Shown: positions 1-7,896 of the stretch, one piece after another
How the letters are laid out: the number at the start of each line of letters is the position of its first letter
How positions within the stretch are numbered: the stretch's first letter is position 1
Origin: Ignavibacteriales bacterium
GTDB taxonomy: Bacteria > Bacteroidota > Ignavibacteria > Ignavibacteriales > Ignavibacteriaceae
DNA length: 64,000 nt
NCBI GenBank assembly: GCA_015709675.1
Contig: CP054182.1
Coordinates: 661,448 to 725,447 of the forward strand
Direction: 5' to 3'
Position numbers and translations under genes: made by a program
The notes under the pieces: generated by a model
Databases searched by the model: none
What the model was told of the DNA's origin: nothing
The model's input: only the letters and a program-made list of their open reading frames with translations

Positions 1-593
1 AGTGCTATATCTCTGCCGTGCCCCTGCATAATGGCAAGGTTAATCCATGAGAGGGCAAATTTTTCGAGAAGTTCAACTTTGTCCTCTTTGCCGAAATCCC
101 AGCAGGTGCCGAATCCGCAGTCCAGTGCAAGCTGCCGGGCGGTATCTTTTGCCTTCTGGCTGCTGCCGGCCATGAACATATCTATCCCCTCTCCGTTATA
201 TACAGGATTCAGCATGTTCTCGTATCCGGTGGAGTTGAAGCACTTGACCACTTCCGCTTTGGTTTTATCCGAAAGGCAGTGGTAAACCGTTGCGTAAGGT
301 TCCGGGCGCTTCATGACTGCGTTGGTTGAGTCAATTATGATTTTGCCTGAGACATCTCCCATCATCTCCAGCAGATCAAAAATCACCGCGGGGGGTGTTG
401 CGATAAGAATGACTTCCGAGATTTTCACCGCCTCTGCAATCGTATATACACGTGTATTCCGGTTGCCAAGCAGCGCTTTTCCCTTAAAATTGTTTACATC
501 CTTTACTCCAAGATTGATCGTATGGCCTGCCTTAGCCCAGTTTGCGGCAAGCGCTCCGCCGACGTTTCCGGTGCCGATAATTGCGATATTCAT
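1..593 (-). CDS. NADPH-dependent F420 reductase-like oxidoreductase (partial, runs off the left edge)
   Basis: The translation begins MNIAIIGTGNVGGALAANW, a classic N-terminal Rossmann dinucleotide-binding turn (GTGNVGG at residues 7-13). It continues with a segment IIDSTNAV and then KCFNSTGYENM, the pattern of the F420-dependent NADP reductase family (PF03807). Proteins of this family reduce or oxidise a small cofactor with NADP(H); the real substrate here is unknown, and many bacterial members need not use F420. The ATG lies at 591-593. About 197 codons are visible and the C-terminus is outside the window. It sits 35 bp downstream of the potassium-channel gene on the same strand and is probably the last visible gene of that operon. 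Confidence 0.8.
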   Translation of the reverse strand, partial: MNIAIIGTGNVGGALAANWAKAGHTINLGVKDVNNFKGKALLGNRNTRVYTIAEAVKISEVILIATPPAVIFDLLEMMGDVSGKIIIDSTNAVMKRPEPYATVYHCLSDKTKAEVVKCFNSTGYENMLNPVYNGEGIDMFMAGSSQKAKDTARQLALDCGFGTCWDFGKEDKVELLEKFALSWINLAIMQGHGRDIA

Positions 594-628
594 GCTTTTT
601 CTCCGATTGAATAGTGAATAATAAAAAG

Positions 629-1279
629 TTACTTTGCTGAAAATTTAGAAATAATAATACCAACAATTCCAACCATATAAAACTGGCCAGCCACACCCCA
701 GAAAGCGGTGAGGAGCCGGGCGTTATCCGTTAGGGGAAGAATATCCCCGAACCCGATGGAGGTGAGGGTAATCATGCTGAAATAGGAAATCTGATAGTAA
801 ATCTCCGGTATGATGCTTCCTTCAATCCCCGTAAACGAGCCCGGTGCCAGATGGTTTTGCAGAAGGAACATAAATGATGCGATAATAACCAGCAGCAGAT
901 ATCCGCTCAGGGAGCCGTATATAATGCTCTCGGTTACCTCGGTTTTCCGGGTAATCTGCCTGAGCACATCATAAAACAGGAAGCTGTAAAACACGATGTA
1001 TACCAGAAGTGCCGCAATACTGAGTTCCCGGCTCCGGAAAATCATCTGCGGAGTAAGCGGTACAGCAAGCACCGGCAGCAGAAGGAAAAACGCCGGCGTG
1101 AAGATGAATTTCTTTTCACTGAGCAGCACCGCGGAAGCAAGCCCCAGCAGAAGCATATTCAGCGGCCATATATATGTGCTGAAAAATGAAGAGGAACTGA
1201 AAAACAACCGGTTAAAGATAACCATCATCAGGGCAAAAAGGAGCAGCTCAAACCGGTATTTGCTCAGCAGATACTTCAT
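629..1279 (-). CDS. Potassium channel family protein (two-pore-helix type, ion_trans_2)
   Basis: A 216-residue integral membrane protein with about six hydrophobic segments. A pore loop carries the selectivity-filter signature TSIGFGD at residues 173-179, followed by a final transmembrane helix, which is the arrangement of the Ion_trans_2 K+ channel domain. The upstream segments (roughly residues 8-27, 35-53, 57-75, 85-107, 118-141) form an extra membrane domain of unknown sensor role. No RCK/TrkA-N regulatory domain follows, so gating is not evident. The start codon shares its A with the stop codon of the bestrophin gene (TGATG), so translation of the two channels is probably coupled. Confidence 0.82.
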   Translation of the reverse strand: MKYLLSKYRFELLLFALMMVIFNRLFFSSSSFFSTYIWPLNMLLLGLASAVLLSEKKFIFTPAFFLLLPVLAVPLTPQMIFRSRELSIAALLVYIVFYSFLFYDVLRQITRKTEVTESIIYGSLSGYLLLVIIASFMFLLQNHLAPGSFTGIEGSIIPEIYYQISYFSMITLTSIGFGDILPLTDNARLLTAFWGVAGQFYMVGIVGIIISKFSAK

Positions 1280-2214
1280 CAGCGCAGAATGCCCTCAGCG
1301 GGGGTTATGGCCGGTGGAAGATTGGTTTCTCCGAGCATCTCGCGCAGATCCCGTTCAATATTGGTGCAGATGTAGAGCAGGGGTACATCGGTAATCCTGT
1401 TTTCAAACGGATCCTCATTTACCTCCCCCACTTTTCCGATAATGGAAAATACAAAAGCAATAATCACCGAAACAGGAGCCATCAGGGCAGCAATATTCAT
1501 TTTGCTGAAATCACCAATCAGCGCAAAGGGAAGCACCAGGATGAATACATATAAAAACACCCGCGTGAAATAGTGATACTGCCTGAGAAGCGGAGTGCTT
1601 TTAATGCGCTCGCAGTTCCCTTGCGCGTTTGCAAGAGCAAGAAGCTGCCCCTCCAGCTGAAAACTGTCAAACCCGCCAAGGGTGCCGTTAGCCATTGCCT
1701 GATAAATCTTCTGCCCGAGAAGCAGATGCAGAAACGAGGGCTTGTTTTGCGCGGCTTCTGTTTTCTGAAAATCACTTTCCGTTAGCAGATGCTTCACCTC
1801 TGAGGTGCTTCCATGCCCGAGGAGCCTGACGCGGAGCAGATGCGCCCATGCAATGAGTGTATATATCAGCTCTTTCTTAAAATTTTCGCTGCGGGCTTTG
1901 TCATAATTCTGCTGATGAGAGTGGCTGTCTGCAAAAGTGATAATCAGTCTGCCGAAAACCTGGCATGCATTAGAGATACCTGACCAGTGAGTTCGGGCCT
2001 CCCACCACCGGGCATAGGAGCTGTTATTGCGGAATGCTATAAAGATAGCCAGCGCGCTGCCGAGAATAGCCGCAACGGAAAAGGGGAGCGCTGCTGTAAG
2101 GATACCGCTGCTGAACAGCCAGTACACCAGAGCTGACGAGGCAACCGAAAGAAGCAGTTCCGTTCTGACATACTGGACCACTTTTAATGGATTAAAATTT
2201 CTTTTTACTATCAT
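1279..2214 (-). CDS. Bestrophin family anion channel (UPF0187/YneE-like)
   Basis: A 311-residue inner-membrane protein with hydrophobic segments near residues 18-55 and 215-260. It carries the bestrophin-family signatures SSYARWWEAR in the N-terminal part and DPFENRITDVPL near the C-terminus. Family members form pentameric channels conducting anions, or cations in some bacterial homologues. It lies 9 bp downstream of a DUF481 outer-membrane gene and overlaps the following K+ channel gene by one base, so the three very likely form one transcript. The pairing suggests a role in ion or osmotic balance, which is an inference from context. Confidence 0.85.
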   Translation of the reverse strand: MIVKRNFNPLKVVQYVRTELLLSVASSALVYWLFSSGILTAALPFSVAAILGSALAIFIAFRNNSSYARWWEARTHWSGISNACQVFGRLIITFADSHSHQQNYDKARSENFKKELIYTLIAWAHLLRVRLLGHGSTSEVKHLLTESDFQKTEAAQNKPSFLHLLLGQKIYQAMANGTLGGFDSFQLEGQLLALANAQGNCERIKSTPLLRQYHYFTRVFLYVFILVLPFALIGDFSKMNIAALMAPVSVIIAFVFSIIGKVGEVNEDPFENRITDVPLLYICTNIERDLREMLGETNLPPAITPAEGILR

Positions 2215-2223
2215 GGTGCTGCA

Positions 2224-3006
2224 TTATTGAGTGAATTGATAACTAAAACCGAAAGTGAGAAGATGATCCTGCTGCTGAACGCGGACGGGAGTTATCTCCT
2301 CATGGCTGAATGTATATACAGCCTGCATATTTAGTCCCCGCCAGAGGGGAAGAGAAAGGCTGATATCCGCCTGAAAGCGTTTATTGGGAATCTCATCTTG
2401 CCCCGGCTGCCAGTAGGCGGAATAGTTTATCCGCAGAGCGCTTTCAGGAAACCTTATCCAGCCGGATGTATATACCGTACCGCGCCACAGACGGATATCG
2501 TTCCTGCCGTCATAATATTCTTGGGTGAATTGTGATGAGAGAAACTGTGTCTCCTCTCTTACCATCGCGGCAGAGAGTTTAAGAACAGCATAATCATTTT
2601 GCAGAAACTGCCAGGTTGCACCGGCTCCGGCAAACCAGCGGAAGTCAATCTTCCGGCGGATATTGGTCTGCAGGAAGATCATCGCAAAGGGATAGACGGT
2701 TTCCCCGGGCTCCCAATACAGAAAATTACGGCTGTATATATCATTATCAGCTTTACGCGCGGAAAACTCCTGATAGAGCGTGGTATTCTGGCTTTTGAAT
2801 ACCAGGGCTTCACGGCCGCTGGTAACCAGTTCAATCCGTCCTCTCAGGGAAAGAAGTTCAACGTTCCCCTGCTGCCAGGCGCCCGAGAGTCCTGCCTGCA
2901 GCCGGAATCCCGCGGTGTCGCTTTCATTTATCTGCCCGTATATACCGCCGCCAGAAAGGAGAAGCAGAACAAAAGATATTCGGATAATTTGAAAATGAAG
3001 AGTCAT
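2224..3006 (-). CDS. DUF481 family outer-membrane beta-barrel protein
   Basis: About 260 residues with an N-terminal signal peptide (hydrophobic stretch ISFVLLLLSGGGIYGQ). The body alternates hydrophobic and polar residues and ends in an aromatic YQFTQ, typical of an outer-membrane barrel. The pattern GLSGAWQQGNVELLSLRGRIEL followed by the YSRNFLYWEPGE region resembles DUF481 (YdiY, salt-induced outer-membrane protein). I chose ATG at 3006; a GTG three codons upstream at 3015 is equally possible and neither has a strong Shine-Dalgarno sequence. It is the first gene of the bestrophin/K+ channel operon. The function is not established. Confidence 0.72.
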   Translation of the reverse strand: MTLHFQIIRISFVLLLLSGGGIYGQINESDTAGFRLQAGLSGAWQQGNVELLSLRGRIELVTSGREALVFKSQNTTLYQEFSARKADNDIYSRNFLYWEPGETVYPFAMIFLQTNIRRKIDFRWFAGAGATWQFLQNDYAVLKLSAAMVREETQFLSSQFTQEYYDGRNDIRLWRGTVYTSGWIRFPESALRINYSAYWQPGQDEIPNKRFQADISLSLPLWRGLNMQAVYTFSHEEITPVRVQQQDHLLTFGFSYQFTQ

Positions 3007-3058
3007 TATTTTCACGGATAAGGTAATTTTCCGGATAACTGCAGGAGATTCCGGCTAT

Positions 3059-3093
3059 GCAGGGACGGACAATAACCCGGCTGCCCGTCCTGC
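3059..3093 (-). terminator. Possible terminator hairpin downstream of the PfpI-family gene
   Basis: An imperfect inverted repeat (GCAGGGACGG and CCGTCCTGC, one bulged base) lies between the convergent or tandem minus-strand genes at 3006 and 3121. There is no clear T-run, so this is a weak call. Confidence 0.3.
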
Positions 3094-3120
3094 ATATATA
3101 ACCGGAACAATCTGCCGTGA

Positions 3121-3882
3121 TTATTTACTGTTTAACTGCTGTACTAACAGCTCTGCTGCTGCCGCACCGGAGTTCTGCTGCTGGCCGGTAATCAGATTGC
3201 CGTCTGCAATAGCATAAGAACTGAATGGAGCTGCAACCTTAAAAGTGGTTCCCTGCAGTTTGCGTGCTTCCTCTTCAATGCGGTAAGGCTGAATCTTTGT
3301 ACCGACAGCCTGGTCAGCAAACTCTTCTTCAGCATCAGCAAATCCGGTCCAGGTTTTGTTCTTAACCAGAAGATCGCCATTGCTCAGTTTTGCTTCAAGC
3401 AGAAGTGTGGTTGAGTGGCACACAGCAGCGCTTGGCTTGCCTGCTTCATAAAATGCGACAAACAGTTTTTCCAGCTCTTTATTGCCTCTGAATGTATACA
3501 TCGGACCCTGACCGCCGACAAGGAATATTGCATCATAATCAGCGGTATTCACTTCGGTAAGCTTTCTGGTGTTTTCAAGCATCGCGGTGAATTCCGGCTT
3601 CTGCAGATATCCGAGCGAAATTACATCGTGGGCTGAGTATCCGCTGGCATCGGCCGGATTTGAATATCCGTCCATCTCAAGTTTACCTCCTTCGGTTGAA
3701 ACCAGCTCAACCTCATAACCTGCTTCCTGAAAAACACGCATCGGGTGGGTGAGCTCGGCAGCCCAGAAGCCAATCGGCCATCCGGTCTGCTTGCTTACTG
3801 AGGGGGAACTTGCCACCATCAGGATTTTTCCCTTAGAGGGAGCTCCGTGAAAATGAACATAACTGCTTACTTCTCTAACCAT
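3121..3882 (-). CDS. DJ-1/PfpI family type 1 glutamine amidotransferase-like protein (Hsp31-like)
   Basis: A 253-residue cytoplasmic protein. The family nucleophile elbow AAVCHSTT places the reactive cysteine at residue 145 followed by His146, and Glu43 in FWAAELTHP matches the conserved acidic partner. Relatives are glyoxalase III/deglycase, chaperone or stress enzymes; the exact activity is not decided by sequence. The ATG at 3882 is chosen because AAGGAAAAAG precedes it. A longer reading frame to 4047 would run through the divergent promoter region. It is transcribed away from an hxlR-type regulator 217 bp off, with a strong palindrome between them, so electrophile-responsive control by that regulator is likely. 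Confidence 0.85.
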   Translation of the reverse strand: MVREVSSYVHFHGAPSKGKILMVASSPSVSKQTGWPIGFWAAELTHPMRVFQEAGYEVELVSTEGGKLEMDGYSNPADASGYSAHDVISLGYLQKPEFTAMLENTRKLTEVNTADYDAIFLVGGQGPMYTFRGNKELEKLFVAFYEAGKPSAAVCHSTTLLLEAKLSNGDLLVKNKTWTGFADAEEEFADQAVGTKIQPYRIEEEARKLQGTTFKVAAPFSSYAIADGNLITGQQQNSGAAAAELLVQQLNSK

Positions 3883-4027
3883 CTTTTTCCTTATTTGTTT
3901 ATTGGTAAAATCTTTGACAAAACAACACATCAAAACGGGTGGGGAGGAGGCATTCCGGAATATATTCCGCTTAAGTGTGGATATATTTTTCAGAACGCTT
4001 TGCGAAACTACAGCGGGATTACTATCT

Positions 4028-4066
4028 TTGACAAGTATATAACCCAAAAGTATGATACATACTTTT
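4028..4066 (+). promoter_or_regulatory. hxlR promoter with a palindromic operator over the -10
   Basis: TTGACA (4028-4033), a 17-bp spacer and TATGAT (4051-4056) form a near-consensus sigma-70 type promoter directed at the HxlR gene. A perfect inverted repeat (arms AAAAGTATG and CATACTTTT around ATA, 4046-4066) covers the -10 element. HxlR-family regulators are known to bind GTAT...ATAC-type palindromes near their own promoters. I infer autorepression and joint control of the divergent PfpI-family gene. Confidence 0.72.
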
Positions 4067-4099
4067 AGGAAAGCATGTGAAAATAAAGGAAAAACGAAG

Positions 4100-4453
4100 A
4101 TGCCGGACTTTATCTATAATGGAAAAGTATATTATAATCCTGTTCAGCTGGTAATGGAGCAGATAGGCGGAGTATGGAAAGCCCCTATCCTCTGGCGGCT
4201 GAGGGAGACATCAAGGCGTTACAGCGAATTGCGGAAGGATATTCCCCACATTACGGACAAGATGCTCACTACACAGCTGCGGGAGCTTGAGTCAGACGGC
4301 TATATCACCCGGAAGGTATATCCCGTAGTTCCACCGAAGACGGAATACTCTCTGACCGATAAAGGCAGGGATATCATGGAGCTTATCGTGATTATCCGCA
4401 ACTACGGACTGAAGATGATTGAGGAGTATAAGAAGAAGAATTCGGAGGGGTGA
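4100..4453 (+). CDS. HxlR family winged-helix transcriptional regulator
   Basis: A 117-residue DNA-binding protein covering a complete HxlR domain: GGVWKAPILWRL, RRYSELRKDIPHITDKMLTTQLRELESDGYITRKVYPVVPPKTEYSLTDKG (recognition helix and wing), then a dimerisation helix. Family members commonly sense electrophiles or quinones, sometimes through an N-terminal Cys; no cysteine occurs in the first residues here, so the signal is unclear. The start at 4100 is chosen for the AAAGGA nine bases upstream. An in-frame ATG at 4052 lies inside the palindromic operator and is unlikely. It is divergent from the PfpI-family gene. Confidence 0.88.
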   Translation: MPDFIYNGKVYYNPVQLVMEQIGGVWKAPILWRLRETSRRYSELRKDIPHITDKMLTTQLRELESDGYITRKVYPVVPPKTEYSLTDKGRDIMELIVIIRNYGLKMIEEYKKKNSEG

Positions 4454-4592
4454 TCCCCCTCGACTCCGCTCGGGGACCACCCTCGACTTCCCATCGACTT
4501 CGCTCGGGGACCAGCTCGGGGGCCAGCTCGGGGTTCCGCTCTCGTTTTCACTCCGGTCTCCGAGCGGAGTCGAGGAGACCAGTTTTGAAACC
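4452..4592. repeat. GC-rich palindromic repeat cluster (CGACTCCGCTCGG family), copy A
   Basis: Several degenerate copies of CCTCGACTCCGCTCGGGGACC follow the hxlR stop codon immediately, including an inverted arrangement GGTCTCC...GGAGACC near 4550-4582. The same word family forms clusters at 34045-34200 and 45121-45352. There is no coding potential; this is a REP-like dispersed repeat. Confidence 0.75.
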
Positions 4593-4684
4593 TAAGGAAC
4601 CCGGTAAATCCTAAAACGTTCTCAGCTCAGTGTCCCCGGAGTCACCACTGTCCCCCGTAAACGGGCCAAAGACACAAACAACCA

Positions 4685-5236
4685 TCACCCGGAAAACAGC
4701 TCTCTCATCTTAACAATCGTATTCCAGTTGCGGGTGGTAACATCTTTGCCAAATATCCTTTCAAGCTCATCCATTCCTTTCGGAGTTTTAGTCACAGCCA
4801 GATCAAGCACACTGAACACACAGCGGTTGTCCGTCATCAGAATTTTAAAGCTGCCATCGGATGAAACTCGCGGCAGCTTCAGCGGGGCAGGGGGAGATTT
4901 TCTGATAAGCGTTACATAGAGGCGGATATCTTTGGTCACTTTTATTTTCTCGAACGGATTCATTTCCGCCATCCGGTATATATCACTGCTTTCGCGCAGC
5001 ATCACGGGAACGGGAAAGCCAAACACTCCGGCAAGGTGCTGCTCAATCTGTTTTTCCAGTTTATCCGTTTTTGATTCCGGATGTGTAAACAAAGCGTTGC
5101 CGGAGTTCAGCAGAGTTTTCACGTCAGAAGCACCAAGTTTTGCCAGCTCAGCGCGCAGCCCCGCCATAGGCAGCTTATGATGTCCGCCAACGTTTATTCC
5201 CCTCAAAAACGCCATATAGCTTTTGGATGATTTCAT
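4685..5236 (-). CDS. DUF1697 domain-containing protein
   Basis: A 183-residue cytoplasmic protein with the full DUF1697 pattern: MAFLRGINVGGHHKLPM at the N-terminus, LAKLGASDVKTLLNSGNALF, then the later conserved segment ending in TTRNWNTIVKM. The family is widespread in bacteria and has no established function. Translation could also begin at the internal Met eight residues in. It precedes, on the same strand, a repeat-rich spacer, and lies 24 bp downstream of a SnoaL-like gene, so the two may be co-transcribed. Confidence 0.85.
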   Translation of the reverse strand: MKSSKSYMAFLRGINVGGHHKLPMAGLRAELAKLGASDVKTLLNSGNALFTHPESKTDKLEKQIEQHLAGVFGFPVPVMLRESSDIYRMAEMNPFEKIKVTKDIRLYVTLIRKSPPAPLKLPRVSSDGSFKILMTDNRCVFSVLDLAVTKTPKGMDELERIFGKDVTTRNWNTIVKMRELFSG

Positions 5237-5260
5237 AAAAGATTTATGCTCTTGTATATA

Positions 5261-5617
5261 TTATTCCGGCAGCGGCAGATTCTGCAGGCGGAGGAATGAG
5301 AGTTTGTCCCAATAACCGCGCTGAAAAACTATCTGATCACCCTGCACGTGGAAAAATCCGCAGCCGCGGAGTCCGTTTGGGTCTTTCCATTCCAGCATTG
5401 CCCACTCCCCGTCCTGAAAGAGATTTTCTTTAATGCAGACCATCTCTGCCTGAGCGAACTCCGCTTCAAACATTTGCCTGATGGCTTCTCTGCCGACTAA
5501 TGGCTCGTTCATCACCTGATGATTCACAGCGTTTTCGGCATAAAGTTTTGCAAGGGCATCGGTATCGGCTCGGTTAAACGCCTCAATCCATTTTAGTACA
5601 ACTTCTTTTGGGGACAT
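5261..5617 (-). CDS. SnoaL-like / NTF2-superfamily protein
   Basis: A 118-residue cone-shaped alpha+beta barrel protein of the nuclear transport factor 2 superfamily. The pattern VLKWIEAFNRADTDALAKLYAENAVNHQ, GREAIRQMFEAEF and CGFFHVQGDQIVFQRGYWD is that of SnoaL-like domains. Such proteins can be small cyclases, isomerases or ligand binders, and the substrate cannot be read from sequence. It stands alone between mnmE and the DUF1697 gene, all on the minus strand. Confidence 0.8.
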   Translation of the reverse strand: MSPKEVVLKWIEAFNRADTDALAKLYAENAVNHQVMNEPLVGREAIRQMFEAEFAQAEMVCIKENLFQDGEWAMLEWKDPNGLRGCGFFHVQGDQIVFQRGYWDKLSFLRLQNLPLPE

Positions 5618-5743
5618 GGGTTACCTGAATAGTTGATGATGGCAAATATAGTAAGATTTTGAAAAGTTTTTAACGCAAAGGGAAGTCTGCCGCGGCGAAT
5701 TTACGCTGAGTCTCGCAGAGGAATAAATTCATAATTCAAAAAA

Positions 5744-7102
5744 TTATTTCCCTATACAAAACTTCGAGAATATATTGTTCAGAATATCATCTTCGGTTAC
5801 ATCGCCGATGATTTCGCCGAGGGAGTCGCTGGCGTTGCGCAGGTCAACGGAGATGAATTCACCGCTCATCCTGCTGCGGACTGAACCGAGCGCAAACTCA
5901 AGCTGCTCTTTTGCTTTGGTGAGCGCGTTATAGTGCCGCTGTGTGGTTATGATGACGGTCTTTTCAGTATATACTGAGCCGCCAATGGCTTTTTCGCGCA
6001 GGGTTTTAAGGAGGTTATCCATCCCCTGGCCGGTTTTGGCTGAAAGGGCAAGAACGATATCGGAAAGGGTGCCGTGGTATATATCAGCTTTGTTAAAAAC
6101 CGTGATTATTTTATCTTCCGTAGTGAGCTGCAGCAGTTCGGCAAAAAGCTCCTGATTAAGACCGAGATTGATGTCATTCATAAAAAGAACCAGATCGGCC
6201 GAGCGGATGGTCTCGCGGCTGCGGGCAACTCCTTCTTTTTCTATAACATCATCAGTCGGACGGATACCGGCAGTGTCATACAGCCGGAAGAGGAATCCGT
6301 CTATAATCATTTCCTCACGGATGACATCACGCGTGGTGCCGGCTATTTCGCTCACAATGGCGCGGCTTTCTTTAAGCAGATAATTCAGCAGCGATGACTT
6401 CCCCACATTCGGCATCCCCACAAGCGCAACATTCACCCCCTCCCGCATAACGCGGCCGAAACTGTATGTGGCAAGCAGGGCTGATATATCATCAATGATT
6501 TCCTGAATGAGACGGATGAGACCGGAGTTATCAATAAATTCAACATCCTCTTCTGCGAAATCAAGCTCAAGTTCAACAAGAGAGGAGGCATTAACTAATT
6601 TAGTTCTCAGCTCGTGCACTTTGGCTGAAAGAAGACCGTCTAGCTGATTGCGTCCCCCGCGCAGCGCGGACTGGCTTCTGGCGTTGATAATCTCAGCAAC
6701 GGCTTCTGCCTGGCTCAGGTCAAGACGTCCGTTAAGGTAAGCACGTTTGGTGAACTCCCCCGGCTCAGCATCTCGCGCGCCGTTAAGCAGAAGGGTGTTA
6801 AGAATAGCGCTTACGATGAGGGGATTTCCGTGGCAACTTATTTCAACGGTATCTTCTCCGGTGTAGGACTTTGGCGCTTTGAATGCAGTAACAAGAACGT
6901 CATCAATAAAATCTTCCGTGCCTGTCTTTATATATCCGTAGTGAACCCTGAAGGGCTTAAGGGTGCGGCTCTTTCCTTTTGGGGAAAAGCATCGCTCCGC
7001 AATGGCAAAGGCATCACTGCCGCTCAGGCGGATGACTGCCAGCGCTCCGGCTCCTGGAGGAGTAGCAAGGGCAGCGATAGTTTGGTCGGTAGGGAGTTTC
7101 AT
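5744..7102 (-). CDS. mnmE: tRNA modification GTPase MnmE
   Basis: With MnmG, this enzyme installs the aminomethyl or carboxymethylaminomethyl group on wobble U34 of several tRNAs. The 452 residues contain the N-terminal tetrahydrofolate-binding domain (TIAALATPPGAGALAVIRLSG), a central helical domain, and an inserted Ras-like G domain with G1 GMPNVGKSS, TTRD, DTAG and NKAD. The extreme C-terminus is the conserved CIGK motif with the catalytic cysteine. I chose ATG at 7102 because the family starts close to this motif; a GTG at 7126 would add eight residues. No partner gene lies next to it. Confidence 0.95.
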   Translation of the reverse strand: MKLPTDQTIAALATPPGAGALAVIRLSGSDAFAIAERCFSPKGKSRTLKPFRVHYGYIKTGTEDFIDDVLVTAFKAPKSYTGEDTVEISCHGNPLIVSAILNTLLLNGARDAEPGEFTKRAYLNGRLDLSQAEAVAEIINARSQSALRGGRNQLDGLLSAKVHELRTKLVNASSLVELELDFAEEDVEFIDNSGLIRLIQEIIDDISALLATYSFGRVMREGVNVALVGMPNVGKSSLLNYLLKESRAIVSEIAGTTRDVIREEMIIDGFLFRLYDTAGIRPTDDVIEKEGVARSRETIRSADLVLFMNDINLGLNQELFAELLQLTTEDKIITVFNKADIYHGTLSDIVLALSAKTGQGMDNLLKTLREKAIGGSVYTEKTVIITTQRHYNALTKAKEQLEFALGSVRSRMSGEFISVDLRNASDSLGEIIGDVTEDDILNNIFSKFCIGK

Positions 7103-7260
7103 GGTAAATGCAGGTTTCTCATGCACAAATATAAATTATAATGGAGAATGGATAATGGACAGTGGATAATTTAGGACCTCGCGCTAAACCGAAACGGTTT
7201 CCCGCAGATTTCGCAGATAAACGCAGAAATTCTTAAACCCAACCAACTCAAACTCTTAAA

Positions 7261-7354
7261 CCCCCTCTTTCCAATACAGATTAATTTTAAAAAAAATCAG
7301 ATACTCAATAATGCCTCAACTTAAGAAAAATTTGAGCTGTCAGGAGAGAGGGGG
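7261..7354. repeat. MITE-like element, copy 1
   Basis: A 94-bp segment opens with CCCCCTCTTTCC and ends with GGAGAGAGGGGG, which are inverted copies of each other, followed outside by AGTTGGG...GGGTGAGTCC. The same ends and spacing recur at 7538, 12494 and 49865. There is no transposase nearby. Confidence 0.6.
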
Positions 7355-7537
7355 AGTTGGGCAATTGCTCCGACTTGTCGGAGGGTGAGTCCTGTAAGCA
7401 ACAAAAACGAAAGAGCTATATCATAGCGCTATAAATCACCATTGTCCCAGCCCTCGCACAAAGCCGCAAAGAACTTTCCCGCAGATTTCGCAGATTAACG
7501 CAGAAATTTTATAACCCAACAAACTGCACTTCTTAAG

Positions 7538-7636
7538 CCCCCTCTTTTTCCGAACAGATTTGAACTGAATAAAAATCATCACTATTATTAAAACTTTCAA
7601 TAACACAAAACTTGCCTTTAACGGAAAGAGAGGGGG
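7538..7636. repeat. MITE-like element, copy 2
   Basis: A 99-bp segment with ends CCCCCTCTTTTTCC and GGAAAGAGAGGGGG and a diverged interior. It is followed by TAGGAGGGTGAGTCC, the same right flank as copies 1 and 3. Confidence 0.6.
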
Positions 7637-7835
7637 TAGGAGGGTGAGTCCAGAAGTCAGCAAACAAAGAAGACTTTAACCCAGCATCACCATCATCCCC
7701 TGCCCTCTCACAAAACCGCCAGTCCTTAAAGCGGATTATTTTTGCAGCGGGTGACTCAAAGCGTTCAAACACAGCGGTTTTGCCCGTTAAGATAGTAAAT
7801 CATACTTCATTCTTCATCATTCATAATTGTTTCGT

Positions 7836-7857
7836 TTCTTTGTAACTTTACAAAGAA
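7836..7857 (+). promoter_or_regulatory. Perfect 22-bp palindrome upstream of the multi-PAS kinase gene
   Basis: Arms TTCTTTGTAA and TTACAAAGAA are separated by CT, 39 bp before the kinase start at 7897. The position and symmetry suggest an operator or promoter-embedded regulatory site; the binding protein is unknown. Confidence 0.5.
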
Positions 7858-7896
7858 GAGATTCCGCATTAACAAAGCAAAGGGTCCGGGCAGGTA

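Larger units (their letters stand above)
7174..7730. repeat. Compound tandem duplication, period about 277 bp
   Basis: Two degenerate copies of one composite unit occur in tandem. In each, a CCTCGC.C/AAACCGC segment is followed by CCCGCAGATTTCGCAGAT (starting 7201 and 7478), ACGCAGAAATT and then a MITE-like element (7261 and 7538). A third partial copy of the leading segment occurs near 7705-7730. No gene is present. The stretch 7127-7896 between mnmE and the kinase gene is otherwise empty apart from a palindrome at 7836. Confidence 0.7.
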
